The position numbers and the translations under genes were made by a program. Under the pieces are notes generated by a model that worked only from the letters and a program-made list of their open reading frames with translations, ran no database searches and was not told the DNA's origin. Source: an uncultured Acidimicrobiaceae bacterium (GTDB taxonomy: Bacteria > Actinomycetota > Acidimicrobiia > Acidimicrobiales > MedAcidi-G1). Taken from it: a DNA stretch of 9,332 nucleotides. Shown one piece after another: positions 5,891-9,332 of the stretch. Each line of letters opens with the position of its first letter. The stretch's first letter is position 1. The stretch covers positions 1 to 9,332 of the forward strand of contig CAJXIS010000061.1 of the NCBI GenBank assembly GCA_913054115.1, read 5' to 3'.

Positions 5891-6835
5891 CTAGCCGAAG
5901 GACAACGCCTCCTGGGTCGGCTCTGGCGGCGCCTGCACCACCTCGTCCGGCTGGGCCAGCAGTTCGTCGAGCGTCTCGACCCGTTCGAGCGGGATCGCTC
6001 CCAGACGAACGAGCGGGGCGTTCCCCGGTCCCTCTCCACTGCCACGCCAGGCGGCGACCCGGCCGAAGCCGCCCCGCAGCGCCTCCACCGCCCCGGCCCA
6101 GGTGCCGCCGGTGTCCTCGTCGCCGGCGACGACCACCGTGAGGATGGACAGCGCGTAGATCAACTTGTTCCTGCCCATTGCGGTGCCGACGCTGAACGGC
6201 GCCTCGGGTCCGTACGGCGTGCACAGGACCGTGCTCCCACCGAGGATGGCCCTTCGGGTATCCGCTTTCGACACGGCCCTCGACAGGGAGTCGGCGAGGA
6301 CACCGGTCACGCAGCCCCCGGCATTGTGGGCTGCGCCCATCGCCAACCGGTCGACGCCACGGGCCCCACCGGAAACCACCGGCAGGCCGTTCGCCACCGC
6401 CCTCCCCGCAACCCGTCTGGCCACCTCGGCGCCCTCTTCCGACACGCCGCGACTCCCCACGATCCCGACGCCGGCCACGGACAGCTGGTCGACGGCACCG
6501 GCGACGTGGAGCAGCGGTGGGGCTTTGTCGCCGAGACGCTCGCGCAGGCGCATCGGATAGCCCTCGTCGTGGACCGTCACCGTGGCGATCCCCGCCTCGC
6601 CGTAGCGCTCCAGTTCGAAGGCCAGCCCCACCGCCCGGTCGAGCAGCCGGACCACACGCTCCGACAGGACCCCGTCGAGTCCGAGGGTGACCAGGTCGTC
6701 CACCGAGGATCCGAGCAGGTCGCCCGGTGAGTCGGACAGTGGCCAGAACTCGGACGCCTTCAACGGATCGACGCCGTCGGCGGCCAGCCGGCTGACCAGC
6801 AGTGCCGTCGCCAGTGCGTCGTCGGACCGGCTCAC
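5891..6835 (-). CDS. DprA-like (SLOG/Rossmann-fold) protein paired with a helicase-PRTase
   Basis: A 314-residue protein resembling DNA-processing protein A, the single-strand-DNA-binding RecA loader of natural transformation. An N-terminal helical region (1-75, with LVTLGLDGVLSERVV near 48-62) precedes the Rossmann-like core. Family signatures in order are GYPMRLRERLGDKAPPLLHVAG near 92-113 (DprA: YP..L...DxPxxLy.kG), VGIVGSRGVSEEG (123-135), PVVSGGARGVDRLAMGAAH (152-170), VTGVLADSLSRAV (176-188) and FSVGTAMGRNKLIYALS (214-230; DprA: F..RNRiIagLS). The C-terminal tail from 293 is acidic and proline-rich, with no obvious winged helix. The GTG start overlaps the helicase stop (GTGA) and has no ribosome-binding sequence, so translation is probably by re-initiation. 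Pairing with a ComF-like PRTase/RecQ protein suggests a dedicated DNA-sensing or defence role rather than housekeeping dprA, but this is inference. Confidence 0.85.
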   Translation of the reverse strand: MSRSDDALATALLVSRLAADGVDPLKASEFWPLSDSPGDLLGSSVDDLVTLGLDGVLSERVVRLLDRAVGLAFELERYGEAGIATVTVHDEGYPMRLRERLGDKAPPLLHVAGAVDQLSVAGVGIVGSRGVSEEGAEVARRVAGRAVANGLPVVSGGARGVDRLAMGAAHNAGGCVTGVLADSLSRAVSKADTRRAILGGSTVLCTPYGPEAPFSVGTAMGRNKLIYALSILTVVVAGDEDTGGTWAGAVEALRGGFGRVAAWRGSGEGPGNAPLVRLGAIPLERVETLDELLAQPDEVVQAPPEPTQEALSFG

Positions 6836-8895
6836 GTCGAACGGCCGGACGAGTCGGCCAGGACGAACGGGTACACCGGACCCGATCCGGCCTCCCGCAG
6901 GGCAGCCCCCACGATGGTCAGCGTCCAACGCGAGTCGACCACGTCGTCGACCAGCAGGACCGGTCCACCGGGGACCGGACCCCTCACCGCGAAGGCGCCG
7001 TCGACGTTGCCGAACTGGCTGGTGCTGTTGTGCATGGTCTTCTGTGGCACTCCCGGTCGCACTCGCTCGAGGACATCCTTGCAGGGAAGCCCGAGCCTGT
7101 CGGCGAGTCGGTGGGCGAAGTCGGCCACCGGCTCCCCACTCGATGTCGACGGCACGTGGGCGACCCACATCGGAGCCGGGTCGGGTCGCCAACGCCCGGC
7201 AATCAGCTCGATGGACGCATCGAGGAGGTCGTCGCCGAACTGGCCGTCCTCCTGCTTGCACCGGCGGACCTCGTCGCCCCAGCCACCGTCGCCCCAGCGG
7301 CTCAGCACCCGACCCTCCTCGAGGCGGTGGTCGGGCGGGATGTTCGTGGAGTCCGGCCACTTCTTCCGTGGCTCGACCGGCAGGAAGCCCGACCGAAGCG
7401 CCTCGACGGCCGCAGCCACCAGCGACCGGTCGAGGTCGAAGGTCAACGACGGTTCGGTGCACCGGTCGCAGACCCCGCAGCTCTGGTCGACCCGGTCGTC
7501 GAGCAGACCACGCAGATGCTGCATCCGGCAACCCTCGAACGACGCGTAACCGCGCATCTGCTCCTGTTCCGCACGGCGAAGTTCCGTGACGGCCTCTGCC
7601 CGCTCCAGGTCGTACGACCAGGGTTGGAGCGTGCGCCGCCACCGGGAGCCCACCTTCTCGACCGCTCCCTCGACGTCGAGCGTCCGGAGCAGGTGGGAGA
7701 GCCGGTTCCGTCGCACATTGAACCGAACCTCCAGTTCCCTGAGGAGGAAGCCCTCCCCCGACTCCTCGAGGAACGCCACCACCTCGCCGGCCAGGTCTGG
7801 CGGAGGGAACGCGTTCTGGATGAAGAAGTCCTGGATGTCGCCGTCTTCGCGGCCTCGGAGCAGGACCCCCCACGACTCGTCGAGGCGTCGACCGGCACGC
7901 CCGACCTGCTGGTAGTAGGCGATCGGCGATGCCGGTGCCTGATAGTGGATGACGAAGGACAGGTCTGGCTTGTCGAACCCCATCCCGAGCGCAACCGTCG
8001 CCACGACGACGTCGACCTCGTTCCCGAGGAGCCGGCGTTCGAGTTCCTCCTTCTCTGCGGTATCGAGCTGCGCGTGGTAGGCCGCGGCGTTCAGCCCCCG
8101 GGACCGGAGCCAGTCGGCGACACGGCGGCTGTCGGCGACCGTGAGCGTGTAGACGATCCCGGAACCCCCGAGGCGGGGGATCGCCGTGGCGAGCCAGGCC
8201 ATGCGCTCGGCAGGCGCAGGCAAGTCGAGGACATGGAGCCCGAGACCCTCGCGGTGCAACGGCCCACGGATGACCTGCAGCCGATCGCCGAGTTGGCCGG
8301 CCACGTCGTCGACGACCCGGTCGTTCGCCGTTGCCGTGCAACCCACGACCGGAACGCCGCGTGGCAGCCGGTCGAGTACCCGCCCGATGCGCTGGTAGTC
8401 GGGCCGGAAGTCGTGCCCCCAGTCGGAGATGCAGTGGACCTCGTCCACGACGAGGAGGCCCGCCTTCGAACCGACCTCGGGCAGGACATCCCGCTGGAAG
8501 GCCTCGTTGGCGAGGCGCTCCGGTGAGATCAGGAGCACGTCGACCTCACCGGCGTCGAGCCGGGACTCGATGTCGTTCCAGTCGTCGCGATTCGCATGGT
8601 TGATGCTGACGGCATGTACGCCCATGCGCTCGGCCGCAGCAATCTGGTTGCGCATGAGGGCCAACAGCGGCGACACGAGCAGGGTCGGTCCGGCGCCCCG
8701 GTCCCGGAGCATCCGCGTGGCGATGAAGTAGACGGCGCTCTTGCCCCAGCCTGTGCGCTGCACGAGGAACACCCGCCCCCGGTCCTCGACCAGCGACCGG
8801 ACGGCCTCGAGTTGCTGCGGGCGGAACTCGGAATGGTTGTCTCCGGTCAACCGTCGCAGCAGGTCGTGCGCCTCGGCCTCGAAGTTGTCGCTCAT
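6832..8895 (-). CDS. RecQ-type ATP-dependent DNA helicase fused to a C-terminal ComF-like phosphoribosyltransferase domain
   Basis: A 687-residue two-part protein. Residues 20-360 are a RecQ superfamily-2 helicase: motif 0 FRPQQLEAV (24-32), Walker A QRTGWGKSA (46-54), Ia TLLVSPLLALMRNQ (71-84), II DEVHCISDWGHDFRPDY (151-167), III GCTATA (185-190), V VVVATVALGMGFDKPD (296-311) and VI YYQQVGRAGRR (327-337). Residues 361-480 form a winged/zinc region with four cysteines at 456, 473, 476 and 479 (C...CGVCDRC), as in RecQ. There is no HRDC domain. Residues 575-687 look like a ComF-type PRTase: WVAHVPSTSSGEPVADFAHRL, QKTMHNSTSQFGNVDGAF (618-635) and the PRPP loop VLLVDDVVDSRWT (646-658), where the usual TTGxT reads DSRWT. 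The ATG at 8895 is chosen because GGAGG sits four bases upstream; a GTG at 8922 would add nine residues but has no such site. It is the first gene of an operon with the DprA-like gene. Confidence 0.9.
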   Translation of the reverse strand: MSDNFEAEAHDLLRRLTGDNHSEFRPQQLEAVRSLVEDRGRVFLVQRTGWGKSAVYFIATRMLRDRGAGPTLLVSPLLALMRNQIAAAERMGVHAVSINHANRDDWNDIESRLDAGEVDVLLISPERLANEAFQRDVLPEVGSKAGLLVVDEVHCISDWGHDFRPDYQRIGRVLDRLPRGVPVVGCTATANDRVVDDVAGQLGDRLQVIRGPLHREGLGLHVLDLPAPAERMAWLATAIPRLGGSGIVYTLTVADSRRVADWLRSRGLNAAAYHAQLDTAEKEELERRLLGNEVDVVVATVALGMGFDKPDLSFVIHYQAPASPIAYYQQVGRAGRRLDESWGVLLRGREDGDIQDFFIQNAFPPPDLAGEVVAFLEESGEGFLLRELEVRFNVRRNRLSHLLRTLDVEGAVEKVGSRWRRTLQPWSYDLERAEAVTELRRAEQEQMRGYASFEGCRMQHLRGLLDDRVDQSCGVCDRCTEPSLTFDLDRSLVAAAVEALRSGFLPVEPRKKWPDSTNIPPDHRLEEGRVLSRWGDGGWGDEVRRCKQEDGQFGDDLLDASIELIAGRWRPDPAPMWVAHVPSTSSGEPVADFAHRLADRLGLPCKDVLERVRPGVPQKTMHNSTSQFGNVDGAFAVRGPVPGGPVLLVDDVVDSRWTLTIVGAALREAGSGPVYPFVLADSSGRST

Positions 8896-8897
8896 CT

Positions 8898-8904
8898 CTC
8901 CTCC
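8898..8904 (-). promoter_or_regulatory. ribosome binding site that decides the helicase start
   Basis: The minus strand reads GGAGGAG, then AG, then ATG at 8895. This strong match favours the ATG over the in-frame GTG at 8922. Confidence 0.7.
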
Positions 8905-8929
8905 GGGGATCGCCGGCTTCACCGACCAT

Positions 8930-8949
8930 TGTCACCCGGCGCTGTGACA
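8930..8949. promoter_or_regulatory. inverted repeat upstream of the helicase operon, putative operator
   Basis: TGTCAC and GTGACA are perfect 6-bp arms separated by 8 bp, centred about 45 bp upstream of the helicase start in the divergent intergenic region. On the minus strand one arm overlaps GACAAT (8932-8927), a possible weak -10 box. The position suits a repressor or activator of the helicase operon, or of the divergent sulfatase gene. No known regulator was matched. Confidence 0.35.
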
Positions 8950-8986
8950 GTCGCACGGGTACCCCGGTCAGGCACCACGGGCGAAC

Positions 8987-9016
8987 TTGTGGTTCCCTTT
9001 CTGCACCCCACATGCT
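8987..9016 (+). promoter_or_regulatory. weak promoter candidate for the alkyl-sulfatase-like gene
   Basis: TTGTGG (8987-8992) and CATGCT (9011-9016) are separated by 18 bp and lie 21 bp before the start codon. Each hexamer matches the consensus only partly, so this is tentative. Confidence 0.22.
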
Positions 9017-9037
9017 GAACCCCGGAGTAGCACTGCG

Positions 9038-9332
9038 ATGACCGACGACCCACGTTCGCCCAAGGCTGCCGAGGCACAGACGCGTTCCGACCTCGACGCC
9101 TTCGCCGACACCCTCCCCCCCGACGACGGCAGCGACGCCGCCAACGTGGCTCGCGGTTTCATCGCCACCCGCGTCGAGCCGATCATCGACAAGCTGGTGC
9201 CCAACGCGTGGCTGCCGATCAGCTGGGACCTCTCGAAGTCGGACTTCGTGCACGGCCCCTGTCCCGACACCGTCAACCCGGCGCTCTGGCGCCAGGCCGG
9301 GTTCAACGCCAAGCACGGCCTCTACGAGATCT
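9038..9332 (+). CDS. alkyl-sulfatase-like metallo-beta-lactamase-fold protein, partial (5' end only)
   Basis: The first 98 residues of a gene running off the right edge. After a polar N-terminal 34 residues comes ANVARGFIATRVEPII (35-50), then WDLSKSDF (63-70), and the telling PDTVNPALWRQAGFNAKHGLYEI (76-98, notably TVNPALWRQA). The pattern 'P.TVNPSLWRQA.LN..HGLFEV' opens the BDS1/SdsA type of alkyl sulfatases, just before their metallo-beta-lactamase domain with the HxHxDH zinc site; that domain lies outside the window. Such enzymes hydrolyse primary or secondary alkyl sulfates such as dodecyl sulfate to alcohol and sulfate, and many are secreted. No signal peptide is visible here, so a cytoplasmic location is more likely. 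GGAG ten bases upstream supports this start. It is divergent from the helicase operon with 142 bp between them. Confidence 0.75.
   Translation, partial: MTDDPRSPKAAEAQTRSDLDAFADTLPPDDGSDAANVARGFIATRVEPIIDKLVPNAWLPISWDLSKSDFVHGPCPDTVNPALWRQAGFNAKHGLYEI

Noticed and set aside
6836..8341. N-terminal extension of the DprA-like frame to about 816 residues
   Set aside because: The extension overlaps the helicase in another frame and is arginine/proline/glycine-rich without motifs; the GTG at 6835 in a GTGA overlap is a natural start.
6802..8526. A 574-codon open frame on the plus strand opposite the helicase
   Set aside because: It lies antisense to a helicase whose motifs are all intact, and its translation has no recognisable motif and is full of charged, low-complexity runs typical of G+C-rich antisense frames.

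Overview
The window is G+C-rich, gene-dense bacterial chromosome (G and C dominate third codon positions, GTG starts, -10-like TAnnnT boxes, possible leaderless starts). This and the gene content (alpha/beta-hydrolase, LLM oxidoreductase, TetR regulator, acyl-CoA dehydrogenase, VapBC-like module) suggest an actinobacterium, perhaps of the Acidimicrobiia type. The taxon is an inference. No rRNA, tRNA, CRISPR array or insertion sequence was seen.

Layout. (1) 1-2718, all minus strand: a toxin-antitoxin-like pair (ribbon-helix-helix antitoxin 2718-2497, PIN protein 2500-2048), then an epoxide-hydrolase-like alpha/beta hydrolase (2051-1065) and, after a 55-bp gap, an APC-family permease cut by the window edge (1009-1). 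The first three genes are joined by 4-bp GTGA/ATGA overlaps, so they are probably one translationally coupled unit. (2) 2773-4479: a luciferase-like (LLM) flavin oxidoreductase on the minus strand, divergent from a TetR regulator on the plus strand. The gap holds two near-identical 17-bp palindromes, TGTGGCCANNGGCCACA, which look like the regulator's own operators. (3) 4559-5881, plus strand: an acyl-CoA dehydrogenase, with a perfect 15-bp palindrome in front of it. (4) 5891-8895, minus strand: a two-gene operon. The first gene is a RecQ-type helicase with a zinc-binding domain fused to a ComF-like phosphoribosyltransferase domain. The second is a DprA-like protein that starts within a GTGA overlap with the first. 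(5) 9038 to the right edge, plus strand: the 5' end of an alkyl-sulfatase-like metallo-beta-lactamase-fold gene, divergent from the helicase.

The most interesting unit is region 4. It links three DNA-uptake/recombination folds (RecQ helicase, ComF-type PRTase, DprA) in two coupled genes. DprA-like plus PRTase pairs are also known from the ShosTA anti-phage/toxin-antitoxin system (recalled, not searched). The PRPP loop of the PRTase is altered from the usual TTGxT to DSRWT, which suggests a non-canonical ligand or a sensor role. Regions 2, 3 and 5 look like ordinary regulated catabolic genes for lipids, xenobiotics or alkyl sulfates.
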